In this document: positions 53,503-61,742 of the stretch, piece after piece
How positions within the stretch are numbered: position 1 is the first letter of the stretch
Layout of the letters: each line of letters starts with the position of its first letter
Assembly (NCBI RefSeq): GCF_039655875.1
Contig: NZ_JBBYXK010000004.1
Location: 310,001-374,000 of the forward strand
Direction: 5' to 3'
DNA length: 64,000 bases
Source of the DNA: Emcibacter sp. SYSU 3D8
GTDB taxonomy: Bacteria; Pseudomonadota; Alphaproteobacteria; SMXS01
Notes under the pieces: generated by a model
What the model was told of the DNA's origin: nothing
The model's database searches: none
Seen by the model: the letters and a program-made list of their open reading frames with translations, nothing else
Translations under genes and position numbers: made by a program

Positions 53503-54768
53503 CTATTTCTTGGCGCCCAGGCCGGGGCCGCCGGTGCCGGCGAATTCGGGGCCGGCTTCGTGACCGAGCAGGATCTTGCCCAGGTCGCCGAACAGCGGGT
53601 GAGCGACCCAGCGATGGGTGGCGCAGCCATGACTGTCGCGCAGCTTGCGCTCCAGCGGACTCTTCATCTGCATGCCGCTGGTGCCGGCGGTATTGTGCAG
53701 CAGGTCGACCACTTCCATGCAGGCCTGTGCGCCATGGGTGCAGGCAAGGCGGGCGTTCTGGGTGGTCCAAGCGCCGGGCGCCTCGGCGCCCTTGCGCAGT
53801 TCTTCCTCGACCTCGTTCATGGCGTCGAGCACATAGGCGCGGGCGGCACGGAACTTGCCTTCCGCCTCGCCCATGCGGTGCTGGGCGATAGGACGTTCGG
53901 TCAGCTTGGAGCCGGACAGAAAGGGAATCTTGTTGTTCGCCAGGTCGACGAACGCATCGAGCGCGCCGCGCGCCACGCCCAGCGCCACGGCGACCTTGTT
54001 GTAGGACAGGCGCAGCGGGATCGGGATGCGGAATACCGGGTTGTCATAGTGCGGCGGCACGGTGACCAGCTGGACGTCGGCGTATTTCGCCGGCACCACG
54101 GCGGCTTCCGCGCGGACCGTATTGGAGCCCGATCCGCGCAGGCCGGCCATGTCCCACACATCGATAATCTCATACTGGGACTTGTGCAGGAACCACATGC
54201 GGGCATCCAGCGGGCTGCCGGTAAAGCCCTGGCCTTCCGGTACGATCGGGGCGGCCATGAAGCACCACTCGGCGTTGTAGCAGCCGCTGATGAAGGTTGC
54301 TTCGCCCCAGACCTTGAAGCTGCCGTCGGACTGCGCCTCGGCACGGGACGGCATGGAGCCGGGGCCGCCGCCGCCGCACATGATCACGCGCGGATTATCG
54401 AGATAGACTTCCCTCGCCAGCGCCGGATCCATGCCGCCTGCGGCCATGGCGTTGATTTCGGACCCGAGCATGACGTTCCAGCCCACCGATGCGTCGATGG
54501 CCGAGATGGCTTCGAGAATTTCCACGGTCTCGCAGGCACTGGCGTTCTCGCCGCCCAGTTCGGTGGGCTGCGCGAAACGGAAGAGCCCCTCATCCAGCAG
54601 TGCGTCGACCGTTTCGTTGGGCAGACGGCGGATCTTCTGCGCCTCGTCACCGCCCTTGGCGATCACGTCCTTCAGGCGGGCGATACGCTCCAGCGGTGTG
54701 CCGGACAGTGGTTTGGCGCCGTTTCCCTTCGGCGCGGCGCCGTGAACGGCTTTGGCGGTTCCTTCCAT
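53503..54768 (-). CDS. Acyl-CoA dehydrogenase-fold flavin monooxygenase (HsaA/HpaH-like)
   Basis: The 421-aa protein has the acyl-CoA dehydrogenase fold. It lacks the catalytic-base pattern of true dehydrogenases and resembles two-component hydroxylases and NcnH/HsaA-type enzymes (FRFAQPTELGGENAS, GWNVMLGSEINAM, GEATFISGCYNAEW, DSHGCATHRWVAHPLFGDLGKILLG). It would need reduced flavin from a separate reductase, which is not adjacent. ATG 54768 is chosen; an upstream extension has no supporting signal. Confidence 0.85.
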   Translation of the reverse strand: MEGTAKAVHGAAPKGNGAKPLSGTPLERIARLKDVIAKGGDEAQKIRRLPNETVDALLDEGLFRFAQPTELGGENASACETVEILEAISAIDASVGWNVMLGSEINAMAAGGMDPALAREVYLDNPRVIMCGGGGPGSMPSRAEAQSDGSFKVWGEATFISGCYNAEWCFMAAPIVPEGQGFTGSPLDARMWFLHKSQYEIIDVWDMAGLRGSGSNTVRAEAAVVPAKYADVQLVTVPPHYDNPVFRIPIPLRLSYNKVAVALGVARGALDAFVDLANNKIPFLSGSKLTERPIAQHRMGEAEGKFRAARAYVLDAMNEVEEELRKGAEAPGAWTTQNARLACTHGAQACMEVVDLLHNTAGTSGMQMKSPLERKLRDSHGCATHRWVAHPLFGDLGKILLGHEAGPEFAGTGGPGLGAKK

Positions 54769-54953
54769 CAAGTCTCTCCATGAATGCGGACGCGCCTCGC
54801 AGCGATCCGGCCCTAGTCTCCTGCCGGGAAGCCTAGAGCGGTTTCCAGCCCAGCGAAATAACAATCAGGGCGGATCACAGGCGCTTTCCGGGCGCGCGAC
54901 AGTGCACGGGACGCCGGCCTGCCGTGGAGACCGCGCTGTCCGATGCGACACAG

Positions 54954-54971
54954 GAGGTGTCATGACACCTC
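54954..54971. promoter_or_regulatory. Perfect 18-bp palindrome overlapping a ribosome-binding site
   Basis: GAGGTGTCATGACACCTC equals its reverse complement. It covers the Shine-Dalgarno and ATG of a 23-codon frame and lies 186 bp upstream of the flavin monooxygenase gene. It could be an operator or an RNA hairpin hiding the start. It is the main signal in the 397-bp gap 54769-55165. Confidence 0.5.
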
Positions 54972-55033
54972 AATGCGCACCGCCGCTACCAACCCGGGTA
55001 ATTGCGCCAAAAATGGCTGGAGGCCGCCGATAA
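54962..55033 (+). CDS. Possible 23-aa small protein or leader
   Basis: The frame MTPQCAPPLPTRVIAPKMAG... ends at a TAA at 55031-55033. AGGAGGT lies three to four bases before the ATG, one of the best ribosome-binding matches in the window, but both sit inside an 18-bp palindrome. There is no homology I can name. It ends 132 bp before the DUF4168 gene. It could be a real microprotein, a regulatory leader or chance. Confidence 0.35.
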   Translation: MTPQCAPPLPTRVIAPKMAGGRR

Positions 55034-55165
55034 ATGCGGAATCGAAATAATTTCAGGAGGCCCTTCCCAGCGGAATCACCGGAACAAATAGCCGCCTGGC
55101 GCGTCCATTGCCCATCATGCGGCTGTCGCAGGCCGCAAGGTTTGATAGCGAGAAAGGAAGATAAC

Positions 55166-55564
55166 ATGTTGTATGGCAAGTTTATTGGCGCTTCGATGAT
55201 CGCGATCGGCATGGGCCTCGCCGCGCCGGCCATGGCCGCCACGAGCGCTCCGGCGCCCGCCAAGGAGGAGGCCGCGCAGGCGTCCTTCACCGATGAGCAG
55301 CTGGCGTCGTTCGCGGCGGCACACGAAAAGGTCGAGGCGCTGAACAAGCAATATTCGGCGCGCGCGAACGGCGCGACTGACGAAGCCGCCAGGAAGCAGG
55401 TCACGCAGTTGAAGAATATCGATCTGGCGGACGCCGTGAAGTCCGAAGGGCTGACGACGGCCGAATACAACCAGATCTATATGGCGACCAAGGCCGATCC
55501 CGCCCTGGCGGCGAAGGTTGCGTCCATGAAGGGACAGGCTGAGCCGGATACCAAGATCCAGTAA
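55166..55564 (+). CDS. DUF4168-type exported protein
   Basis: The 132-aa precursor has a signal peptide (MLYGKFIGASMIAIGMGLAAPAMA) and a DUF4168 domain (FTDEQLASFAAAHEKVEALNKQYSARANG...LTTAEYNQIYMATKADPALAAKV). Function is unknown; members are periplasmic helical proteins. ATG 55166 follows AAAGGAAG, and a terminator lies downstream. Confidence 0.87.
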   Translation: MLYGKFIGASMIAIGMGLAAPAMAATSAPAPAKEEAAQASFTDEQLASFAAAHEKVEALNKQYSARANGATDEAARKQVTQLKNIDLADAVKSEGLTTAEYNQIYMATKADPALAAKVASMKGQAEPDTKIQ

Positions 55565-55582
55565 TCAGCCGGATGTGGACGG

Positions 55583-55609
55583 AAAGGCCCGGGCATGCCC
55601 GGGCCTTTT
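55583..55609. terminator. Shared bidirectional terminator
   Basis: AAAGGCCCGGGC, AT, GCCCGGGCCTTTT is a near-perfect palindrome with T tracts on both strands. It lies between the convergent DUF4168 and glutathione S-transferase genes. Confidence 0.88.
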
Positions 55610-55614
55610 GCGAT

Positions 55615-56247
55615 TCAGCGCCGGTTGGCGGTCAGGTCGAACGGGCCGCCTTTCTCGATGGCACGCAAATAGGCCGGGCGGCCGGTCACCCGGTCGAGGA
55701 ATGCCAGCATTCGCGGCCTGTCGCCGATCAGGTTCGACGCCTGGGCCATCTGCAGGTTGAACGTGATGTGGAGGTCGGCGGCGGTGAACCGGTCGCCGGC
55801 AAAATAATCCCGGTTCTCAAGCATGCCCTCAATGTAATCGAGGTGCAGCTTGACGGCATTGGTGAGAAACCCGGTCGCCACCGGATTGTCGATCCCGAAC
55901 ATGGGAAACATCATGCTGATCAGCAGGATCGGGTTGGCCGAGCCTTCGGCGTAGTGCAGCACCTCGAGATAACGGGCATAGTCGGCCGTGTCTGGGGCCG
56001 GCATGAGCTGGCCATTGCCGTAACGCTGCACGATATATTCGATGATCGCGCCCGATTCCGCCATCACCTGGCCGTCGATCTCGACGATCGGCGCCTTGCC
56101 GAGGGGATGGACGTCACGCATTTCGGGCGGTGCGGCGAGCGTTGGTTCCCGCCTGTAGAATTCGAGCCTGTAGTCCAGTCCAAGTTCCTCCAGCAGCCAG
56201 ACGATGCGCTGGGATTTGGAATTGTTCAGGTGATGAACGGTAATCAT
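55615..56247 (-). CDS. Glutathione S-transferase family protein
   Basis: The 210-aa GST has the thioredoxin-like N-terminal domain (ITVHHLNNSKSQRIVWLLEELGLDYRLEFY; cis-proline in GKAPIVEIDG; glutathione-binding ESGAIIEYI). A helical C-terminal domain follows, with AGDRFTAADLHITF as N-capping box. S10 or S12 could be the catalytic serine. It may detoxify or cleave ether bonds; the substrate is unknown. Confidence 0.9.
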   Translation of the reverse strand: MITVHHLNNSKSQRIVWLLEELGLDYRLEFYRREPTLAAPPEMRDVHPLGKAPIVEIDGQVMAESGAIIEYIVQRYGNGQLMPAPDTADYARYLEVLHYAEGSANPILLISMMFPMFGIDNPVATGFLTNAVKLHLDYIEGMLENRDYFAGDRFTAADLHITFNLQMAQASNLIGDRPRMLAFLDRVTGRPAYLRAIEKGGPFDLTANRR

Positions 56248-56350
56248 CGATGGCCTCCCCGCCGCGTGAACCGGACGCGATCATGGTGCGCGGCAGGGAG
56301 CGTGTCAAAGGGCCGCCGGCGCCCGGCGGCGCCAGCAGCCCCGTTAAGGG

Positions 56351-56710
56351 TCAGACGCGCCAGAGCAGCCGCCCGATGGTGTGGACGATGACGACCGCGC
56401 CGACGGAGGTAACTGTGATCTGGACGATCGCGCTCCAGGTGATGTCGAGGATGCCGCCGCCGGGGGCGATCATCATCAGGCCGATGGCGATGCAGGCGAC
56501 GACGATGCAGGTGCATTGCTTGAGTTCGTGGACACGCGCCCGCAGGAAATTCCCGACGCTCGCTTCTGCCTTGTATGTGGGAAAGTGCAGCGTTGCCGCG
56601 GCGAACGATCCCAGCAGGAACAGGTCGTCGAACCCGCTGGCGTAGTTGTAGACCATCAACCAAACCCAACCGAGAATTGCGGTGCCGATCACGGCGATCA
56701 ACGCGTTCAT
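56351..56710 (-). CDS. Small membrane protein of unknown function
   Basis: The 119-aa protein has three predicted membrane segments: residues about 2-22 (NALIAVIGTAILGWVWLMVYN), about 65-85 (TCIVVACIAIGLMMIAPGGG) and about 90-112 (ITWSAIVQITVTSVGAVVIVHTIG). ATG 56710 has GGAGGGGAGA upstream. No family is recognised. Confidence 0.7.
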   Translation of the reverse strand: MNALIAVIGTAILGWVWLMVYNYASGFDDLFLLGSFAAATLHFPTYKAEASVGNFLRARVHELKQCTCIVVACIAIGLMMIAPGGGILDITWSAIVQITVTSVGAVVIVHTIGRLLWRV

Positions 56711-57064
56711 TCTCCCCTCCTGTTGCCTAGAGTCTCCCCAACCGGGGCAACTGCCCCGGCACAATGCTCCACCGGCCCGGAATGAAGGGAGGATTTGCCG
56801 TCATGTCGAGGGAGGCAAACACCTCACACACTCTTTAGTCGGCGCAATCAAAATGTAACACAAAATATGGACAAAGCTGATGGTTTTTGAGGCTGGCTGT
56901 ATTTTTTCGGCAGATGGATGTGGCTGGATGGGGCAGCCGCTTCGTCCGTGCCTGATGCGCCGGAGTCGGGATGCCGGCGCCGTATCGCCGCGCAGCGGGA
57001 CGGGGCGCTGACGAACCGTGGCAGATGCTAGAATCCGACGTGATGAATCCGCGCCGCCGGGTCG
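56711..57064. other. Intergenic region with no recognised gene
   Basis: This 354-bp gap has an AT-richer centre (about 56840-56920) and a short basic-looking 18-codon frame starting with ATG near 56782. Nothing here has codon pattern, signal or structure strong enough to call. Confidence 0.4.
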
Positions 57065-57730
57065 CTAGGCCGGGATCACGTCGGCGAAGACAAAGCCGTC
57101 GCGCTCGACCACCTCGCCAATGCTGACCGGAATGGGCGCCGAGAACATGGGGCCGCCGGTCACGACGGTGTGAAACTCGCCGTTCTCGCCGCAGGGATCG
57201 ACGCTGTCCGGCAGATCGGCGAGCAGGGCGGCATCGAACCGCCTTCCGGCGAATGAACGGTCGAGGCGGCGTGGATCGACACAGGTCAGATAGGCGACCA
57301 GGCCGCTGTCGATCATCTCGTTCGCCAGTGCGAGGGTGTCGCGGCCCCACAGGGGATAGATGCCGGTCATGCCGGCCTCGCGCAACCGGTCCTCGCGGTA
57401 GGCTCGGATATCCTCGAGGAACAGGTCGCCGAACACCATTTGGGTAATGCCGTCCCGGATGAGCCGCGCAGTCGCCTCGCGCATGCGCGCTTCATAGATA
57501 TGGTTCGGACAGGGGCTGGGAATACTCACTTTCAGGCAGGGCAAGCCAAGCGCGGCCACCTGCCGGTCGAGCAGGGCGTCGCGCACACCGTGCATGGCGA
57601 CGCGGCCGTGCGCAACGTTGACGGTGGTCAGCACCGATGCCACGTCGAGCACACCGTCACGGCGCGCCTCCCACAGCGCGAAGGCGCTGTCCTTGCCCGA
57701 ACTCCAGGAGACACAGACCTTGGGCCGCAC
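57065..57730 (-). CDS. Dph6-like ATP-pyrophosphatase (diphthine-ammonia ligase family)
   Basis: The product, about 221 aa, has the PP-loop SWSSGKDSAFAL near the N terminus, then TTVNVAHGRVAMHGVRDALLDRQVAALGLP, MVFGDLFLEDIRAYRED and DPCGENGEFHTVV, the signature of Dph6/MJ0570-related enzymes. Bacteria do not make diphthamide, so it must amidate or adenylate something else. I place the start at GTG 57730; TTG 57739 is as good. The longer upstream frame lacks family sequence. Confidence 0.85.
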   Translation of the reverse strand: MRPKVCVSWSSGKDSAFALWEARRDGVLDVASVLTTVNVAHGRVAMHGVRDALLDRQVAALGLPCLKVSIPSPCPNHIYEARMREATARLIRDGITQMVFGDLFLEDIRAYREDRLREAGMTGIYPLWGRDTLALANEMIDSGLVAYLTCVDPRRLDRSFAGRRFDAALLADLPDSVDPCGENGEFHTVVTGGPMFSAPIPVSIGEVVERDGFVFADVIPA

Positions 57731-57922
57731 GGTGCTCAAGTCCGCTCGTTGCGCCGTTTGGATATCTGCTTGCCGGCGATCTCCGGGCGGCGGGCGCGCG
57801 TTCCGGTCATGGCCTGGCTCCTGCTGACAGTATTGAGGCGCGACCCTAGCAGCAGCACCGGCATGTTGCCAAACGGCAGGCTCCAGGGGCGGGTAAGGGA
57901 ATACCAAGCGCCGGATATGAGT

Positions 57923-57991
57923 GGGGCGCACCTGCGCAAGAGGGGGTCTCTGAAGCAAGTGCGCCCCTGGAAACGATTAAGCCTCGTTTCC
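57923..57991. other. Compact two-hairpin structure, possible regulatory RNA
   Basis: GGGGCGCAC (57923-57931) pairs perfectly with GTGCGCCCC (57959-57967) around a loop that contains AGAG-GGGGT-CTCT. One base later GGAAACGA (57969-57976) pairs with TCGTTTCC (57984-57991). Both stems are perfect. No T tract follows. It lies 176 bp before the SDR start and is also upstream of the Dph6-like gene on the other strand. Confidence 0.45.
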
Positions 57992-58083
57992 AAGCATATC
58001 ATGACAGTTCCGCAATGAACCGCAACGGCGGAATCCCCCCGCAAATCTTCTGCACACCATGTCGGCACCGGGCCAAAGAAGAG

Positions 58084-58099
58084 CTGACAATATAGTCAG
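58084..58099. promoter_or_regulatory. Operator-like inverted repeat upstream of the SDR-Rieske genes
   Basis: CTGACAATATAGTCAG has 5-bp arms (CTGAC/GTCAG) and an AT-rich centre, and contains a -10-like TATAGT. It lies 68 bp upstream of the SDR start. It is the type of site bound by TetR or GntR-like dimers; the regulator is not known. Confidence 0.45.
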
Positions 58100-58166
58100 T
58101 AATTGGTTGTGGCGGACGACCGCTTCCGTCAGGATTGCTCCGAAGCGGCAAACAAGGGGATATGCG

Positions 58167-58994
58167 GTGGATCTGGAACTGACGGGACGGAAGGTCATCA
58201 TCAGCGCAGCAACGCGCGGCGTCGGCCGGGCGATCGCCGAGCGCTTTCTGGCGGAAGGCGCCATTGTTTCCATCTGTGGCCGCACGGCCCGTTCCGGCGA
58301 CGCGAGCACCACCGAACCGGAAGTTATCCGCAACGATCTTCCCGGCGACGGCGTCGAAGAAGCGGTTGCGGCCATGAGCGGGCTGGGTACGGTCTATGGC
58401 GATGTGGTCGATTGCGGCTATTTCGATCAGGTGACGGCGTGGGTGGAAAAGGCGGCGCGCCAGATGGGCGGTCTCGATATCGTGGTGTCGAATGCCAGCG
58501 CGCTGGGCGGCATTCCCCGGTCGAGGAAGGGCTGGGATATCAGCTACAACGTCGACATGATGTCGGCCGTGGCCATGTGGGACGCAGCCTATCCCTATCT
58601 GAAACAGTCGGACCAGGCAGCGTGGGTGCAGGTGTCGACGATCAGCGCGGTGGAGCATCACGCCTTCGCCGGCAGCTCGCAGAGTTACGGCGCCATGAAG
58701 GCGGCGCTGATCAATTATACCGCGCAGCTGGCGCACGAGTTCCTCGGGGAGGGCATTCGCTGTAACTGCGTGTCGCCAGGCCCGATCTACATCAAGGGCG
58801 GCTCGTGGGACTGGCTGGACCAGAACATGCCGGATTATGTGGAAGCCAATATTGCCAAGCAGGCGTCGCGCCGCTTCGGCCGCGCCGAGGAAGTGGGCGA
58901 TGTGGTGGCGTTCCTGGCCAGCCCACGCGCCTCATGGGTGGTTGGCGAGAACGTGGTGATCGACGGCGGATACACCAAGCACGTCAAGTTCTGA
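58167..58994 (+). CDS. Short-chain dehydrogenase/reductase
   Basis: The 275-aa classical SDR has the cofactor loop ATRGVGRAIAERF (in place of TGxxxGIG), the NASA strand (VVSNASALGG), the catalytic Ser in VSTISAVEHH and Tyr/Lys in SYGAMKAAL, and the terminal VIDGGYTKHVKF. GTG 58167 has AAGGGGA six bases upstream. It is 133 bp upstream of a Rieske oxygenase gene in the same direction, so it may oxidise the product of that enzyme. Confidence 0.9.
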   Translation: MDLELTGRKVIISAATRGVGRAIAERFLAEGAIVSICGRTARSGDASTTEPEVIRNDLPGDGVEEAVAAMSGLGTVYGDVVDCGYFDQVTAWVEKAARQMGGLDIVVSNASALGGIPRSRKGWDISYNVDMMSAVAMWDAAYPYLKQSDQAAWVQVSTISAVEHHAFAGSSQSYGAMKAALINYTAQLAHEFLGEGIRCNCVSPGPIYIKGGSWDWLDQNMPDYVEANIAKQASRRFGRAEEVGDVVAFLASPRASWVVGENVVIDGGYTKHVKF

Positions 58995-59127
58995 CGTCTA
59001 GTCCAGCGCCAGGAATACGTCGGTGATGGCGGCCGGAAAGCGGACATCCGGCGTGCCGGCTTGCGAGTCCGGGCATGATCCTGTATTGGTGCATGACATC
59101 CGTTATGTACGAGTCGGGGAGGCTCTC

Positions 59128-60513
59128 TTGAACAAGCCGTCTTTAATCCTTGCGCCGGGCGAGGCGCGTTGTCCGGGCGACAGCGTTCAGGATGTACTCG
59201 ACGCCGACGGCGACAATCCACCGCCCGCATACCGCAAGCAGGCCTATCAATATCTGGGCAGCGCGGACTTGCCCTTCGAGCGCTACACGTCGAGGCCATT
59301 CTTCGACCTGGAGATGGAACGCATGTGGCCGCGCACGTGGCAGTGGGCCTGCCGCGAGGAACATATTCCGGAGGTTGGCGACTATTACGTTTACGATGTG
59401 GGCCCCTACTCGCTGATCGTGACGCGCACGGCGCCGGACACGATCAAGGCCTACTACAACGCCTGCCTTCATCGCGGCACCAAGCTGAAGCCGTCAGGCA
59501 CAACGGGAAGCTCGCAGGCCATCTCATGTCCGTATCACGGTTGGACGTGGAGCCTGAACGGCGAGCTGACCCGGCTGCTGTGCGAGTGGGATTTTCCGCA
59601 TGTGAACAAGGAAGAGTTCGATCTGCCGGAAGCCAGGGTCGGTGTCTGGGGCGGTTTCGTCTTCGTCAATATGGACGAGAACGCCGTGCCGCTGGACGCG
59701 TATCTGGCGCCGCTGACCGAGGATGCGAAGCGGGCGGGATTCGAGGACCGCTATGTCTCGCTCCATGTGGAAAAGGAGCTGCCCTGCAACTGGAAAGTGG
59801 CGCAGGAAGCTTTCCTCGAGGCGTACCATCTGCTGGCGACCCATCCGCAGCTGTTGCCGGCGTCGGGCGACATCAATACCCAGTACGACATCCTCAGCGA
59901 CCACGTCGACCGCCTCTTCAACCTTGTGGGGTCGCCAAGCCCGCTGCTGGAGCGCGAGGTGTCGCAGCAGGAAATCCTGGACACCATGGTGCTGGGTGAC
60001 CGCGAACAGCTGGGCGGTGCGCTGCGCGTGCCGGATGGCGGCCGGGCACGGGCGATCATGGCACAATATTTCCGCGACCTGATCGGCGAGCATTGCGGCC
60101 GCGACCTGTCGGCATTCAGCGTCACCGAGGTGATCGATACGGTCGGCTATTTCGCGTTTCCGAACGCGCACTTCTTCCTCGCGCTCTCGTTCCCCATCGT
60201 CTACCGGTTTCGGCCGCTGGGCACCGACCACACCAGGACGCTGTTCGACCTGCTGCTGCTGTCACCGGTGCCGAAGGACGGGCCGCGGCCCGAGCCTTAC
60301 GAACCCTTCCGGGTGAAGGTCGAGGAATCCTATGGGATCGTGCCGGGAATGGATCCGAGCATGGCGGTGATCTACGACCAGGATACCGGCAACATGGGAT
60401 GGCAGCAGGAAGGCTTCGGCGCGGCGAAGAAGAAGCGCGCAACATTGGGGAATTACCAGGAAGTCCGGATCAGGCACATGCACCAGACCCTGGACAAGTA
60501 TCTGGCAGGCTGA
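59128..60513 (+). CDS. Rieske aromatic ring-hydroxylating oxygenase, alpha subunit (second copy)
   Basis: The 461-aa protein has Rieske ligands C113, H115, C134 and H137 (CLH...CPYH) and the mononuclear iron motif QEAFLEAYHLLATHP with H234 and H239. TTG 59128 has GGGGAGG five bases upstream, and upstream in-frame ATGs lack such a site. It is only distantly like the copy at 31841. No beta subunit, ferredoxin or reductase is adjacent. The convergent regulator gene starts 11 bp beyond its stop. Confidence 0.9.
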   Translation: MNKPSLILAPGEARCPGDSVQDVLDADGDNPPPAYRKQAYQYLGSADLPFERYTSRPFFDLEMERMWPRTWQWACREEHIPEVGDYYVYDVGPYSLIVTRTAPDTIKAYYNACLHRGTKLKPSGTTGSSQAISCPYHGWTWSLNGELTRLLCEWDFPHVNKEEFDLPEARVGVWGGFVFVNMDENAVPLDAYLAPLTEDAKRAGFEDRYVSLHVEKELPCNWKVAQEAFLEAYHLLATHPQLLPASGDINTQYDILSDHVDRLFNLVGSPSPLLEREVSQQEILDTMVLGDREQLGGALRVPDGGRARAIMAQYFRDLIGEHCGRDLSAFSVTEVIDTVGYFAFPNAHFFLALSFPIVYRFRPLGTDHTRTLFDLLLLSPVPKDGPRPEPYEPFRVKVEESYGIVPGMDPSMAVIYDQDTGNMGWQQEGFGAAKKKRATLGNYQEVRIRHMHQTLDKYLAG

Positions 60514-60524
60514 CGCGCGAGGAT

Positions 60525-61103
60525 CTAGGCGTCCTCGATGCTGATGATGCCGGATTCGAGGCAGCGGTTGAGCAGCATCGTCAGGCTCTGGAGCTGCTGA
60601 TAATAAATCTCCAGCATGGCGTCGCTCTGCAGGGTGCCGGGGTTCATCCGGTAGCCGCCTCGTTCGTCCTCGACGAGAAAGCCGTCGACGATCATTTCCT
60701 TGATCTTGCGGCGCACGGTCTCCCGCGGGATTCCGGTGGATTCCGCGACCGAGAGGGCATTGACCGGTACCTGCAATTCGCTGGGCACCATTGCGGACAA
60801 TGCCTCGTAGGTGCCGGCTTCCGGCCTCGACATCAGCCGGCTGACGCTGGCGACGCCGATGGCATGGATGATCAGCACCTTGGAGAAGTCGGATTGAAAA
60901 GCCGTCTGATAACGCGGGAGCAGTTCGCAGAGCAGGACCCCGAACTCGTAGGCGAAGATGCGTGACTTTTCGTCGAGCTTGGCGCGGTTCGCAGGAACCA
61001 GGCGCTTCTTTTTCACTCGTCCATCCCTGGCTTGGGCGGGCAGGTAACGCCAACCCTGGCTTTCGGCCACCGACTTTCGCGCTGATGCGGCGTCTGTAGA
61101 CAC
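60525..61103 (-). CDS. Winged-helix transcriptional regulator (unclassified)
   Basis: The 192-aa product has a basic N terminus, a helical segment (about 45-85; KSRIFAYEFGVLLCELLPRYQTAFQSDFSKVLIIHAIG) and a DNA-binding winged helix (about 113-160; VPVNALSVAESTGIPRETVRRKIKEMIVDGFLVEDERGGYRMN). A C-terminal helix follows. It is Crp/GntR-like in the reading head but has no known sensor domain. GTG 61103 has GGAGGGG six bases upstream. It may control the adjacent SDR-Rieske genes. Confidence 0.78.
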   Translation of the reverse strand: MSTDAASARKSVAESQGWRYLPAQARDGRVKKKRLVPANRAKLDEKSRIFAYEFGVLLCELLPRYQTAFQSDFSKVLIIHAIGVASVSRLMSRPEAGTYEALSAMVPSELQVPVNALSVAESTGIPRETVRRKIKEMIVDGFLVEDERGGYRMNPGTLQSDAMLEIYYQQLQSLTMLLNRCLESGIISIEDA

Positions 61104-61209
61104 TTGGAGCCCCTCCACCGCACACTGCGGTACCTCGGTCTCTTATGAGGCACGAGGGATTCTGACGCAATAGATATTTTGAATTTTATTAAAATGCTTA
61201 TTGGAGCGG

Positions 61210-61650
61210 CTACGGCGACACCGGCGCCATTTGGCGCACCTTGCGGCAGTCAGCCTGGACCAGGACCGGCTTTCCATCGGCGAACGGATGAATCTCCAGG
61301 CTAAATTCACCAAGCTGACTGTAAATGGGATCGCCAGGCTCGGGGCAGATGGCGCCTGCGGCCTGGAGCCGGTAGACGGCCGGCCGCAGCTGCAGCGCGT
61401 CGGCGGTTTTTGCCGGCATTTCCAGTGCGACGACAATGCCTGGGGGGGCGACGTCGATCGCGGTAATGCGCCACCCCGGAACCGGCGGGTGGGTCTCGTA
61501 GAACGCTGCTAGCTGGTCGCGCAACCCGGCGAGCCTGGCCCTTTCCGCATCATCGGCCCAAGGTCTGAGCTGCCAATACAGGATGCCGCCCAGAATGATC
61601 ACCCCGGCTGCAATCCAACCCATGCGCGTGAGTGAACTGTTCCCTGCCAT
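61210..61650 (-). CDS. Membrane-anchored protein of unknown function
   Basis: The 146-aa product has one N-terminal membrane segment (MGWIAAGVIILGGILYWQL, about 9-29) and a periplasmic domain of about 115 residues with two cysteines (GAICPEPGD and QADCRKVRQM). ATG 61650 follows GGAGG at a good distance. No family is recognised. Confidence 0.72.
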   Translation of the reverse strand: MAGNSSLTRMGWIAAGVIILGGILYWQLRPWADDAERARLAGLRDQLAAFYETHPPVPGWRITAIDVAPPGIVVALEMPAKTADALQLRPAVYRLQAAGAICPEPGDPIYSQLGEFSLEIHPFADGKPVLVQADCRKVRQMAPVSP

Positions 61651-61742
61651 GGAAACCTCCATCTGACTGCATGTTGCCAATGCCATTTAGATAGGAACGA
61701 TGCGGCGGGATACACGTGCTTATTCGTGCTGCGGGGCTGCCG

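Larger units (their letters stand above)
57731..58166. other. Intergenic region with RNA-like structure and an operator-like repeat
   Basis: This 436-bp gap separates the divergent Dph6-like and SDR genes. The inverted repeats at 57923-57991 and 58084-58099 are its clear content. A 33-codon basic frame from 57917 (no ribosome-binding site) overlaps the first structure and is not called. Confidence 0.5.

Noticed and set aside
55081-55105. EcfG-type general-stress promoter before the DUF4168 gene
   Set aside because: GGAAC is present but the -10 element is not a proper GTT at the right distance.
57917-58018. 33-codon basic frame
   Set aside because: No ribosome-binding site, and it is the sense reading of the inverted repeats, which explain its composition.
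59041-59127. Upstream in-frame ATGs for the second Rieske gene
   Set aside because: They lack a Shine-Dalgarno, while TTG 59128 has GGGGAGG at the correct distance.
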